From Thermoplasmata archaeon (GTDB lineage: Archaea > Thermoplasmatota > Thermoplasmata > Thermoplasmatales > Thermoplasmataceae), in assembly GCA_021801305.1 (NCBI GenBank), contig JAJYYD010000161.1, positions 1-6,683 on the forward strand: a stretch of 6,683 nt of DNA. Reading direction: 5' to 3'. Position numbers and translations under genes: made by a program. Of the stretch, positions 1 to 5,626 are shown in pieces. Within the stretch, counting starts at the first letter, position 1. Each line of letters begins with the position of its first letter. The notes beneath the pieces are model-generated. The model did not search any database and had not been told where the DNA came from. It saw only the letters and a program-made list of their open reading frames with translations.

Positions 1-375
1 GTTAAGGGTTGTCAATTTTCCGAACACCTGCAAATCATTTCCAGTCACAGGTACTGTGGTTATATTGCCTAAACTGTTTGTTACCACAAGCGTTACTCCA
101 CTGGCCGGGATATTTGTGTTTATGGACTGGACATACAGTGCGTACGTTCCGTTTACATATGTTCCATGACTCCCTGAAACAGTATTATTGCTGATTTCAA
201 ATGAAGCCTGCGGGGTAGAAAAGGAGCTTGTTGGCACGTAACCGTTAAGCAGGGTGTAAAGTGAAGCCACAAGAGTAACAGTAATTGCTACAAGCAGGAT
301 GGTTCCAATTATGGGTGAAACTGCACTATCTTCTTTAACAACAACTTCCTTCACTAAAATCCACCCATTTAACAT
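1..375 (-). CDS. Archaeal type IV pilin-like protein, N-terminal part (runs off the left edge)
   Basis: The 125 visible residues begin with a short charged leader (KEVVVKED) followed by AVSPIIGTILLVAITV at about 18-33, the hallmark of the archaeal type IV pilin N-terminal domain. The hydrophobic helix extends to about residue 44. In this family a prepilin peptidase trims the charged leader and the helix packs into the pilus core or anchors the protein in the membrane. The rest is rich in Thr, Ser, Asn and Val, as expected for an exported beta-rich domain, with N-x-S/T sequons at about N63, N75 and N104. ATG at 375 is the first possible start, since an in-frame TAA lies immediately before it; GTG at 354 is an alternative giving a shorter leader. 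The C-terminus lies outside the window, so pilus subunit versus other pilin-anchored surface or binding protein cannot be decided. Confidence 0.85.
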   Translation of the reverse strand, partial: MLNGWILVKEVVVKEDSAVSPIIGTILLVAITVTLVASLYTLLNGYVPTSSFSTPQASFEISNNTVSGSHGTYVNGTYALYVQSINTNIPASGVTLVVTNSLGNITTVPVTGNDLQVFGKLTTLN

Positions 376-410
376 TTACCTGCATAATTGTATGCATATT
401 TACAGGTAAA
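375..410. promoter_or_regulatory. Nested inverted repeats over the pilin start site and leader (candidate operator or mRNA hairpin)
   Basis: A perfect outer repeat TTTACCTG (375-382) / CAGGTAAA (403-410) encloses a perfect inner repeat TGCATA (381-386) / TATGCA (391-396). The right arm also sits in a local palindrome, TTTACAGGTAAA (399-410). The block lies between the predicted TATA box and the start codon, where a repressor could block transcription or an mRNA hairpin could cover the start. The pairing is seen directly; the regulatory role is inferred. Confidence 0.45.
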
Positions 411-424
411 TAAATAAGTATAAG

Positions 425-434
425 GGTATATAAA
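425..434 (-). promoter_or_regulatory. TATA box of the pilin-like gene
   Basis: On the minus strand this reads TTTATATACC, a strong archaeal TATA box. Its centre is about 55 bp from the ATG at 375, so transcription should begin near 404 and leave a leader of roughly 30 nt. That leader contains the dyad annotated at 375-410. Confidence 0.6.
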
Positions 435-453
435 TTTATTTTCATCAAGCATC

Positions 454-474
454 CTGCATGAAAATTCCATGCAG
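454..474. repeat. Inverted repeat CTGCATG-N7-CATGCAG upstream of the pilin promoter
   Basis: A perfect 7-bp inverted repeat with a 7-nt spacer. Its CCTGCAT...ATGCA core resembles the one inside the 375-410 block, with a spacer of 9 rather than 6 nt, so similar dyads flank the TATA box at 425-434. It is a candidate second regulator site. The repeat is certain; its function is unknown. Confidence 0.4.
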
Positions 475-524
475 TGGCATACAAAAGCCAGCAACCAGAA
501 GGGCATCATTCATGAAGGTCAAAT

Positions 525-532
525 CTTATATG
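525..532 (+). promoter_or_regulatory. TATA-like box of the PEBP gene
   Basis: CTTATATG is centred about 25 bp before ATG 553, the spacing expected for a leaderless archaeal transcript beginning at that ATG. It argues against the upstream in-frame ATG at 469, which would place the promoter inside the gene. Confidence 0.5.
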
Positions 533-552
533 TCTCTGAGCAATTTGCATTC

Positions 553-1017
553 ATGAGTTTCCACATACAGATTGAGGGATTGAAATATGGAGATTACATG
601 CCAAAAGAATTCACATGTGAAGGAAACGATACATCCCCTGCAATCAAATGGTCAGATCCTCCAGCATCCACAAAGTCATACATACTGATTCTTGAGGATC
701 CCGATGCACCAAGGGGGAATTTTGTCCACTGGGTTGCATATAACATAAAACACACTGTCATGGAGCTGCCCAGAAATGTGGACAAGGTCGAGAAACCGGA
801 ACTTGGGTTCACACAGGGGAAAAACGATTTTGGAAAAGTTGGTTATGGGGGCCCATGCCCGCCTGGGAAAAATAAGCATCACTATATCCTGACTTTATAT
901 GCAACCCTGCATACTGAAGAACTTCCACCAATGCTGACAAAAAAAGACCTGGAAAAAATAATCAAGGATAAAACAGTGAAGCAGGCATCCACCATGTTAA
1001 TGTATGGAAAATCCTGA
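553..1017 (+). CDS. PEBP family protein (YbhB/YbcL type)
   Basis: The 154-residue product matches the usual length of the bacterial and archaeal phosphatidylethanolamine-binding protein (Raf kinase inhibitor-like) family. Visible hallmarks are the start with EFTCEGNDTSPAIKW, the ligand-pocket motif EDPDAP (about 48-53), the adjacent HW (59-60), and KVGYGGPCPP (95-104) followed by HHYILTLYA. Members are cytosolic single-domain beta proteins with an anion-binding pocket; the physiological ligand in archaea is unknown. The frame opens earlier, at ATG 469, but the extra 28 residues have no family equivalent and the TATA box at 525-532 fits ATG 553. It stands alone, converging on the minus-strand gene that ends at 1034 with 16 bp between the stops. 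The family is clear; any specific role is not. Confidence 0.93.
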   Translation: MSFHIQIEGLKYGDYMPKEFTCEGNDTSPAIKWSDPPASTKSYILILEDPDAPRGNFVHWVAYNIKHTVMELPRNVDKVEKPELGFTQGKNDFGKVGYGGPCPPGKNKHHYILTLYATLHTEELPPMLTKKDLEKIIKDKTVKQASTMLMYGKS

Positions 1018-1033
1018 TTCTGCTAGTGGTTTA

Positions 1034-1588
1034 TCAGAAAACTGCCAACTTCTCGTTGAACCAGTATCTTTCTTCCAGGGTACAGAGAAGGACGTCATTT
1101 CTTCCAGGTGTCGCCGAACGGATATTGTTCAATATGGACTCATTCCTTTTTTCCCAGACCTCCTCCTCAAGATCATAAAAAATTGTTGCCCTGAGTCTGT
1201 GCTTTGCCTTGTACATGGTATCTGTCAGATCAGAATTCACGGTTTCAGGGCTGTTCCAGTATCCGTCAAGAAAAGATCTTATGGAGGTATCTATCATCTC
1301 AAGCACGTTTCTCTTGACCTGAAAATCGATCTTGTCATTATTTTTCCTCATATATTCCGTCTCTACTCCTGAATACTTCTCGTTATCCACGCCAACAAGT
1401 GTCAACCTTGGCTTGATTTCTGGATCGTTCAGTATTCCCTGCACTGCTGGGTTCATGCCTTCAGCATCAGTCCCAAGAGTGCACAGAACCCTTGCAGGTT
1501 TCGATGAAGAGATGTATACGACCACATCTTTGTCTGTGTAGCCCTTAATGTGTCTGAGGTTGTCCGGGTCAAGCGCTATTATTCTCAT
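1034..1588 (-). CDS. Hypothetical protein, 184 aa, family not recognised
   Basis: I do not recognise this protein. It appears soluble, with no signal peptide or membrane segment. The N-terminal third alternates hydrophobic strands (MRIIALDPD, DVVVYISSS, ARVLCTLGTD) with polar turns, suggesting an alpha/beta fold. The middle is charged and probably helical (about 80-155, including IDFQVKRNVLEMI and DLEEEVWEKR). The C-terminus ends DVLLCTLEERYWFNEKLAVF. Only two cysteines are present, both in LLCTL/VLCTL contexts, so a metal cluster is unlikely. ATG 1588 begins the conserved-looking MRIIALDPDN and has a TATA-like box about 29 bp upstream, consistent with a leaderless transcript. It is divergent from the polyprenol kinase. 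Its length, composition and promoter make a real gene very likely; the function is unknown. Confidence 0.85.
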   Translation of the reverse strand: MRIIALDPDNLRHIKGYTDKDVVVYISSSKPARVLCTLGTDAEGMNPAVQGILNDPEIKPRLTLVGVDNEKYSGVETEYMRKNNDKIDFQVKRNVLEMIDTSIRSFLDGYWNSPETVNSDLTDTMYKAKHRLRATIFYDLEEEVWEKRNESILNNIRSATPGRNDVLLCTLEERYWFNEKLAVF

Positions 1589-1613
1589 GGATGGAACTTA
1601 AATGCTTTTTTAG

Positions 1614-1621
1614 ATCATAAA
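1614..1621 (-). promoter_or_regulatory. TATA-like box of the 184-aa hypothetical gene
   Basis: The minus strand reads TTTATGAT, centred about 29 bp before ATG 1588. This is the same spacing as at other starts in the window and implies no leader or a very short one. Confidence 0.4.
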
Positions 1622-1662
1622 CTTAGTTACTGTCACGGGAATACAAAACCTGCCCATGGAGA

Positions 1663-1672
1663 TTTAATTTAC
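1663..1672 (+). promoter_or_regulatory. TATA-like box of the polyprenol kinase gene
   Basis: TTTAATTTAC is centred about 26 bp before ATG 1693. This supports 1693 rather than the in-frame ATG at 1678, which would be only about 10 bp from the box. Confidence 0.45.
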
Positions 1673-1695
1673 ATCCCATGCATGGTGATGGGATG
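1672..1695. promoter_or_regulatory. Dyad CATCCCAT-N8-ATGGGATG ending on the polyprenol kinase start codon
   Basis: A perfect 8-bp inverted repeat (1672-1679 and 1688-1695) has its right arm ending exactly on the proposed ATG at 1693-1695. The palindrome CCATGCATGG (1676-1685) overlaps it. It fills the space between TATA box and start, a typical archaeal repressor position. The symmetry is seen; a binding role is inferred. Confidence 0.35.
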
Positions 1696-2646
1696 GACCA
1701 GAACCAGATCATATTACTTGCTTTTTATGTCGGGGTTTCAGCAGGAGCAATCGTTCTTTCCATAAGGAAATGGGGCAGGTTTTATATCTCGGCTATAATA
1801 GTAGGTTCACCATTCCTGGCATTTTCTCTTTATTTATGGCACAGTCCCCTTGACATTCCACTCTTTGTATTCGGGCTGATAGCTTCATCCCTCCTATATG
1901 ATAAATGGTTTTATCTTGCATTTACTGGAATAATGGCCCTATTTTTCATCAACCTCTCCGGGCTGGGGTTCACGAGGTCATGGGACGGTTTCGATTTTGC
2001 CATATCCATTTCCATAATCATCAGTTTCTTTTTCAATGAAAGACTTAGGCAGATAAACAGGAACAATGAAAATGCAAAGGGGGGAAGCAGGAAGAATGAG
2101 ATAGTCAGGGACGTTGTTCAGATGGCCGGAGGAATCGTCATGCTGTTCATCTTCTTTCAATTCGGAAAAGATACAGCTGAAATACTGATAACTTTCATAG
2201 CCCTTGTTCTGTTCGCTTTGGGCAACTATCTTGGTGTAAACAGGAAGAGCGCACTTGCCAGGGCAATATGGTTTTTTGAACGTGGTGGTACAGAACTGGG
2301 GATAGGGGCAATATGGTTCGCTACCGGTGTCCTTCTGGCTTTTGCGCTGGTTCATAGTTTTTCAATGCTTGCTGAGATATTCTTTGTTCTCATAATCGGT
2401 GATTCACTGGCGACCATTGCAGGAAGCTCCATAAAATCTCCAAAACTCCCATACAACCGCAGGAAATCCATTGCGGGTTTTACCGCAATATTCCTGAGCT
2501 CCTCACTCTTCGGGTTTGTGATCATGGGTTATCCGGGCATAGCAATGGGGTTGATAGGCGCCTTTGCTGAATCAGTATCACAGTATCCTTTTGACGATAA
2601 TCTTGTGATACCTGTTCTAATGATTCTTGGGTCATATCTTGTCTAG
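1693..2646 (+). CDS. Dolichol/polyprenol kinase family integral membrane protein
   Basis: The 317 residues are mostly hydrophobic, forming roughly eight to ten membrane segments. The C-terminal half carries the pattern of the SEC59/diacylglycerol-polyprenol kinase family (COG0170): FFERGGTELGIGAIWF (194-209), IIGDSLATIAGSS (234-246), a basic loop with NRRKSIAGFTA (255-265), and AESVSQYPFDDNLVIP (292-307). Characterised relatives use CTP to phosphorylate dolichol, phytol or similar isoprenoid alcohols; in archaea this would feed lipid or glycan-carrier metabolism. The first family motif, usually R-K-x-x-H, reads RDVVQ at 139-143, so substrate or activity may differ. The polar stretch at about 117-138 (NRNNENAKGGSRKN) is a likely cytosolic loop. 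ATG 1693 is chosen over 1678 from TATA spacing. Family confident; substrate not. Confidence 0.85.
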   Translation: MDQNQIILLAFYVGVSAGAIVLSIRKWGRFYISAIIVGSPFLAFSLYLWHSPLDIPLFVFGLIASSLLYDKWFYLAFTGIMALFFINLSGLGFTRSWDGFDFAISISIIISFFFNERLRQINRNNENAKGGSRKNEIVRDVVQMAGGIVMLFIFFQFGKDTAEILITFIALVLFALGNYLGVNRKSALARAIWFFERGGTELGIGAIWFATGVLLAFALVHSFSMLAEIFFVLIIGDSLATIAGSSIKSPKLPYNRRKSIAGFTAIFLSSSLFGFVIMGYPGIAMGLIGAFAESVSQYPFDDNLVIPVLMILGSYLV

Positions 2647-3578
2647 AATAACTTTTTAATGAAGGAAACCTCTTTCTGGCTGCGGTTTTTCATGAACCCC
2701 AGATCCTCATATATATTTATTGCCGGATTTCCCTCGGTAGCCCACAGTGACAGCTCCCCATAATTCATCTCCCTGAGGGCCTTTATAGATCTGGATAACA
2801 TACCGGTGGCAAGACCATTTCCCCTGTAGTCCTTTTTCACGAATATGTCGGCAACAAGCGGGGTCTTCTTCTGCGAGGATGGGAAGCCGTCTGTAACAAT
2901 GCAGGCCCCGGCAAGCTGATTCTTGTGGCGGATAAGCATGCTTGGGCGGTTCAATATTTCCCCATACATCCCGCTGAATATTTTGCGTATGAACTCCTTT
3001 CCCTTATCCCTGTCAAGCCCATGGAAAAGGAGAAAGTCAGGGGTATCCATATAAGCTTCGTACTCTTCATTGAGGAATTCTTCCAGATTGAAGTCCGATA
3101 AATCCCCGGTCATGAACTCAACTGGTAATTTCTCGTCAAGGTTTGTTGCTTTCCCGATTTGCAATTTCATGCTGTACCTTTCTATTTTTTCATATTTTCT
3201 TTCAATAAGGAAGTTTTCAGTTTCAGTCCCACCATTAAAAACATCATTCACAATCACAATTCTCTTCCTGTTGCGGGCAGAATTTTCAGCCCATGTCACA
3301 AGATTTTCCATTCTCTCTTTCTTTGCGAAGGTTTCAGACATGAATCCCACATATGCATACAGCCTGTCATCTAAATCCGGATTTTCCAGCAGGTAGGCAT
3401 AAGCTGCAACATTGTTCCCCTGAAGCACTATCCTGGATGGGATGTGGTTTTCATTGAGATTCCCGATTATATATGAATAAGATTCCCTTATTGGGATGTC
3501 AGGGTAAACAGCCTCAAGATGGCTTATGTAATCTTCAAGTATAGGATTCCAGTCAATTTTAACATTGGTAAGCTCCAT
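2643..3578 (-). CDS. Tandem-GNAT N-acetyltransferase, 311 aa
   Basis: The C-terminal half (about 153-311) is a GNAT domain: strand LVADIFV, then the acetyl-CoA pyrophosphate-binding motif YRGNGLA (251-257, fitting R-x-x-G-x-A), the following helix, and the NPAINIYEDLGF segment (284-295) with a Tyr in the usual general-acid position. The N-terminal half (about 1-140) looks like a second, degenerate GNAT fold, ending with a FLIERKYEKIERY segment resembling the last GNAT strands but lacking a clear R/Q-x-x-G-x-G/A. At 311 residues it is about twice a single GNAT, supporting a duplication in which only the C-terminal copy binds acetyl-CoA. The acceptor is unknown. It starts at ATG 3578 with a TATA-like element about 25 bp upstream. 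The neighbouring 5034-5519 gene is also GNAT but too divergent to call a paralogue. Confidence 0.88.
   Translation of the reverse strand: MELTNVKIDWNPILEDYISHLEAVYPDIPIRESYSYIIGNLNENHIPSRIVLQGNNVAAYAYLLENPDLDDRLYAYVGFMSETFAKKERMENLVTWAENSARNRKRIVIVNDVFNGGTETENFLIERKYEKIERYSMKLQIGKATNLDEKLPVEFMTGDLSDFNLEEFLNEEYEAYMDTPDFLLFHGLDRDKGKEFIRKIFSGMYGEILNRPSMLIRHKNQLAGACIVTDGFPSSQKKTPLVADIFVKKDYRGNGLATGMLSRSIKALREMNYGELSLWATEGNPAINIYEDLGFMKNRSQKEVSFIKKLF
2650..2660 (+). terminator. Possible T-rich terminator after the polyprenol kinase gene
   Basis: A T5 run (2653-2657) lies a few bases after the plus-strand stop, in the manner of archaeal oligo-T termination. It falls inside the 3' end of the opposite acetyltransferase gene, and the run is short, so support is weak. 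Confidence 0.25.
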
Positions 3579-3598
3579 GGTTTCATGATTAAATTATG

Positions 3599-3606
3599 CT
3601 TTAAAG
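3599..3606 (-). promoter_or_regulatory. TATA-like element of the tandem-GNAT gene
   Basis: CTTTAAAG, itself a palindrome, is centred about 25 bp before ATG 3578. A second AT-rich element on this strand (AAATATAAAG, 3632-3641) could instead give a leader of about 30 nt. Confidence 0.35.
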
Positions 3607-3654
3607 ATTTTCATAGAAAATTCGATCATTGCTTTATATTTCAGGCGTAACAGA

Positions 3655-3664
3655 TTAATATATA
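3655..3664 (+). promoter_or_regulatory. TATA box of the malic enzyme operon
   Basis: TTAATATATA is centred about 33 bp before ATG 3693, predicting a leader of only several nucleotides. AAGGAG at 3666-3671 resembles a ribosome-binding site but lies about 21 nt from the ATG and upstream of the predicted transcript start, so it probably does not act as one. Confidence 0.45.
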
Positions 3665-3692
3665 CAAGGAGATACACACTAAGCTGATAAAA

Positions 3693-5033
3693 ATGGTACC
3701 GGAAACTGATCAGGAAAGGACGGAACACTTCAACAGAATGTCCTTGAAGTTTTCCGAATTCTATAAGGGCAAGACAATGATGTTACCAAAGGTACCCATA
3801 AATGACCTTGGTGCTTTCTCATACTGGTACACCCCAGGAATTGCCGCAGTATCCACTCACATATCAAAAGATACCGAGAGTTCGTTTGAACTTACCGGAA
3901 GATGGAATTCAGTTGCTATCCTGACAGATGGCACAAGGGTCCTTGGCCTTGGGAACGTAGGGCCGGAAGCGGCTATGGCTGTGATGGAGGGAAAAGCGCT
4001 CATTTTCAACTATCTTGGGGGAGTCAATGCTGTCCCGATTCCAATCAGGACCAGGACAAAGGAGGAATTCATAACAGTTGCCAGGGCTCTTGAGCCTTCT
4101 TTCGGGGGATACAACCTGGAAGACATTGAATCACCAAAATGTTTCTTTATCCTTGAGCAACTGCAGAAGGATCTTTCAATTCCAGCCTGGCACGATGACC
4201 AGCTTGGCACGGCTTCCATTATTCTCGCGGGACTGATCAATGCCCTCAGGGTCGTGGGAAAGAAGATCGAGGATGCCAGGATTGTCCTTTTTGGTTCAGG
4301 GGCGGCTAACATTGCTGCAGCCCACCTCCTGATGGCGGCCGGTTTCAAGGCTGGAAATCTGATTATTGCAGACAGTAAGGGAATACTGCATCCCGAAAGA
4401 GAGGACATGGATACCCTCATGCTCAACAATCCCTGGAAATACCAGCTGGCCATGTCAACCAACGGTGAAAGGAGGAAGGGTCCATCGGATGGGGCATTCA
4501 AGGGAGCAGACGTCATAATATCGGCTGCAAGGCCTGGACCGGACACAATAAAACCGGAATGGATCAAAACCATGAACAGTGACCCCATAATATTCGCACT
4601 TGCAAATCCTGTGCCGGAAATCTGGCCCAATGTTGCAAAGGAGGCAGGTGCAAAGGTCATTGCAACTGGTAGGGGAGATTTTCCAAACCAGATAAACAAC
4701 AGCCTGATTTTTCCCGGAGTTTTCAGAGGTGTGTTGGATGCCAGGTCACGTGGTGTGAATTTCAAGATCATGGTGAAAGCTTCTTATGAAATAGCCAATT
4801 TCGTGAAGGATCCAACTGCGGATAAGATTGTTCCCACCATGGAAAACTGGGAACTATACCCGCAGGTCGCATCGGCCGTTGCAAGGGCTACTGTGGAGGA
4901 GGGTCTCGCCAGGAGAAACAACTCAACCGAGGGTTTTTACAATATAGCCAGGGAGATTATTGAAGAAAACAGGAATGCATACAGGAAGCTGGTTGATGGG
5001 AAAATAATAAGGAAATTACCGGAGATGGATTAA
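3693..5033 (+). CDS. Malic enzyme (oxaloacetate-decarboxylating malate dehydrogenase)
   Basis: It catalyses oxidative decarboxylation of malate to pyruvate and CO2 with NAD(P)+, linking the citric acid cycle to pyruvate in the cytosol. The 446 residues fit the short prokaryotic form. Visible landmarks are YTPGIA with the catalytic Tyr (Y46), VLGLGNVGPEAA (83-94), MEGKA with the catalytic Lys (K101), the metal-binding LEDIESP (142-148) and HDDQ (167-170), a Rossmann turn GSGAAN (201-206) with Asp at the end of the next strand (IIADSKG), FALANPVPEIWP (301-312) and PNQINNSLIFPG (331-342). The usual DDQHGTA reads DDQLGTA, with Leu at 171. NAD versus NADP preference cannot be settled by eye. It heads a probable operon with the small GNAT that starts immediately after its stop. 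Confidence 0.95.
   Translation: MVPETDQERTEHFNRMSLKFSEFYKGKTMMLPKVPINDLGAFSYWYTPGIAAVSTHISKDTESSFELTGRWNSVAILTDGTRVLGLGNVGPEAAMAVMEGKALIFNYLGGVNAVPIPIRTRTKEEFITVARALEPSFGGYNLEDIESPKCFFILEQLQKDLSIPAWHDDQLGTASIILAGLINALRVVGKKIEDARIVLFGSGAANIAAAHLLMAAGFKAGNLIIADSKGILHPEREDMDTLMLNNPWKYQLAMSTNGERRKGPSDGAFKGADVIISAARPGPDTIKPEWIKTMNSDPIIFALANPVPEIWPNVAKEAGAKVIATGRGDFPNQINNSLIFPGVFRGVLDARSRGVNFKIMVKASYEIANFVKDPTADKIVPTMENWELYPQVASAVARATVEEGLARRNNSTEGFYNIAREIIEENRNAYRKLVDGKIIRKLPEMD
5021..5030 (+). promoter_or_regulatory. Shine-Dalgarno-like sequence for the small GNAT
   Basis: GGAGATGGAT, inside the last codons of malic enzyme, resembles the archaeal GGAGGTGAT consensus and is spaced normally from ATG 5034. 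An SD here, while promoter-proximal genes in the window lack one, fits translation of an internal operon gene. Confidence 0.5.
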
Positions 5034-5519
5034 ATGGAAGTTAAGATGGAACTGGGAAAACTTGAGGAAAAAGATGTTGAAAAAGTGCTGGAACTTGTAA
5101 TGAGACTAAAAAAGTTGAACCAGGAGTTTGATTCAACGTTTGAGGTAAACGAGGAATCCAGGGAAGATGCAATCAAACTTCTGAAGGGAATTGCAGCTGA
5201 TAGGGAGTGCTATTTTGCCCAGGTTGCCAAATCAAGGGGAAAAATAGCGGGAATAATAGTGGCGGAATTCAGGAAGAGGGTGTTCTATAACCCCCCCATG
5301 GAGGCAAGAATCCTGGAAATCTACATTATGCCTGAGTTCAGGAGAAGCTCGGTTGGGCAGATGCTTGTAGATTCCCTATATGAGGAATGCAGAAAGAGAG
5401 GTATCGATCTTGTCACGGCTGAATTTCCTTCCCTGAACATCATAGCACTGAATTTCTATAAAAAGATGGGGTACAGGGAAATCGTCAGCGTATATGGAAA
5501 ACAGATCAGCAAAAAATAA
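5034..5519 (+). CDS. GNAT family N-acetyltransferase, 161 aa
   Basis: A single-domain GNAT: N-terminal helices with the typical EEKDVEKVLEL start, strand ILEIYIMPEF, motif A RRSSVGQML (103-111), helix SLYEECRKRGI, and the C-terminal ALNFYKKMGYRE (138-149) with Tyr142 where the general acid usually lies. In motif A the central Gly of R-x-x-G-x-G is Ser106, a tolerated variation. The ATG directly abuts the malic enzyme TAA and has an SD-like element upstream, so the two are almost certainly cotranscribed; ATG 5046 is a possible alternative. The acceptor may be a protein lysine, a protein N-terminus or a small molecule. Modification of malic enzyme is conceivable from the context only. Confidence 0.88.
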   Translation: MEVKMELGKLEEKDVEKVLELVMRLKKLNQEFDSTFEVNEESREDAIKLLKGIAADRECYFAQVAKSRGKIAGIIVAEFRKRVFYNPPMEARILEIYIMPEFRRSSVGQMLVDSLYEECRKRGIDLVTAEFPSLNIIALNFYKKMGYREIVSVYGKQISKK

Positions 5520-5521
5520 TA
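5510..5521 (-). terminator. T-rich terminator candidate for the tRNA-Arg transcript
   Basis: On the minus strand this reads TATTATTTTTTG, with six consecutive T, about 35 nt past the tRNA 3' end. It would serve the kinase/tRNA unit. It overlaps the 3' end of the opposite GNAT gene. Confidence 0.35.
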
Positions 5522-5554
5522 TTCAGTGGATAACCCAGTTAAACCGATCAGGGA

Positions 5555-5626
5555 CGGACTCGCCGGGAATTGAACCCGGATTATAGGCTCCGGAGGCCTA
5601 TGTGATATCCCTTACACTACGAGTCC
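5555..5626 (-). tRNA. tRNA-Arg (anticodon CCG)
   Basis: The minus strand folds as a complete tRNA: acceptor GGACTCG/CGAGTCC (7 perfect pairs), a short D arm (GTG/CAC), anticodon stem TAGGC/GCCTA with loop CTCCGGA, a short variable loop TAAT, and T arm CCGGG/CCCGG with loop TTCAATT. T33 is followed by CCG, which reads the arginine codon CGG. The discriminator would be G (5555). CCA is not encoded and there is no intron. The 5' end touches the TGA stop of the adenosine-specific kinase gene with no spacer, so it is probably transcribed together with that gene or from a promoter inside it. Confidence 0.96.

Noticed and set aside
469..552. N-terminal extension of the PEBP protein from ATG 469
   Set aside because: The 28 residues have no counterpart in the family, and a TATA box lies within them at leaderless distance from ATG 553.
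3070..3396. Plus-strand open frames inside the tandem-GNAT gene
   Set aside because: They are antisense shadows of a gene whose GNAT motifs are clear on the minus strand.
4010..4771. Long minus-strand open frame opposite malic enzyme
   Set aside because: It is a shadow of a strongly conserved gene; its translation has no recognisable domain and no promoter.
5555..5626. tRNA gene as an integration (att) site
   Set aside because: No integrase, no repeated copy of the tRNA 3' end in the window, and no change of composition around it.
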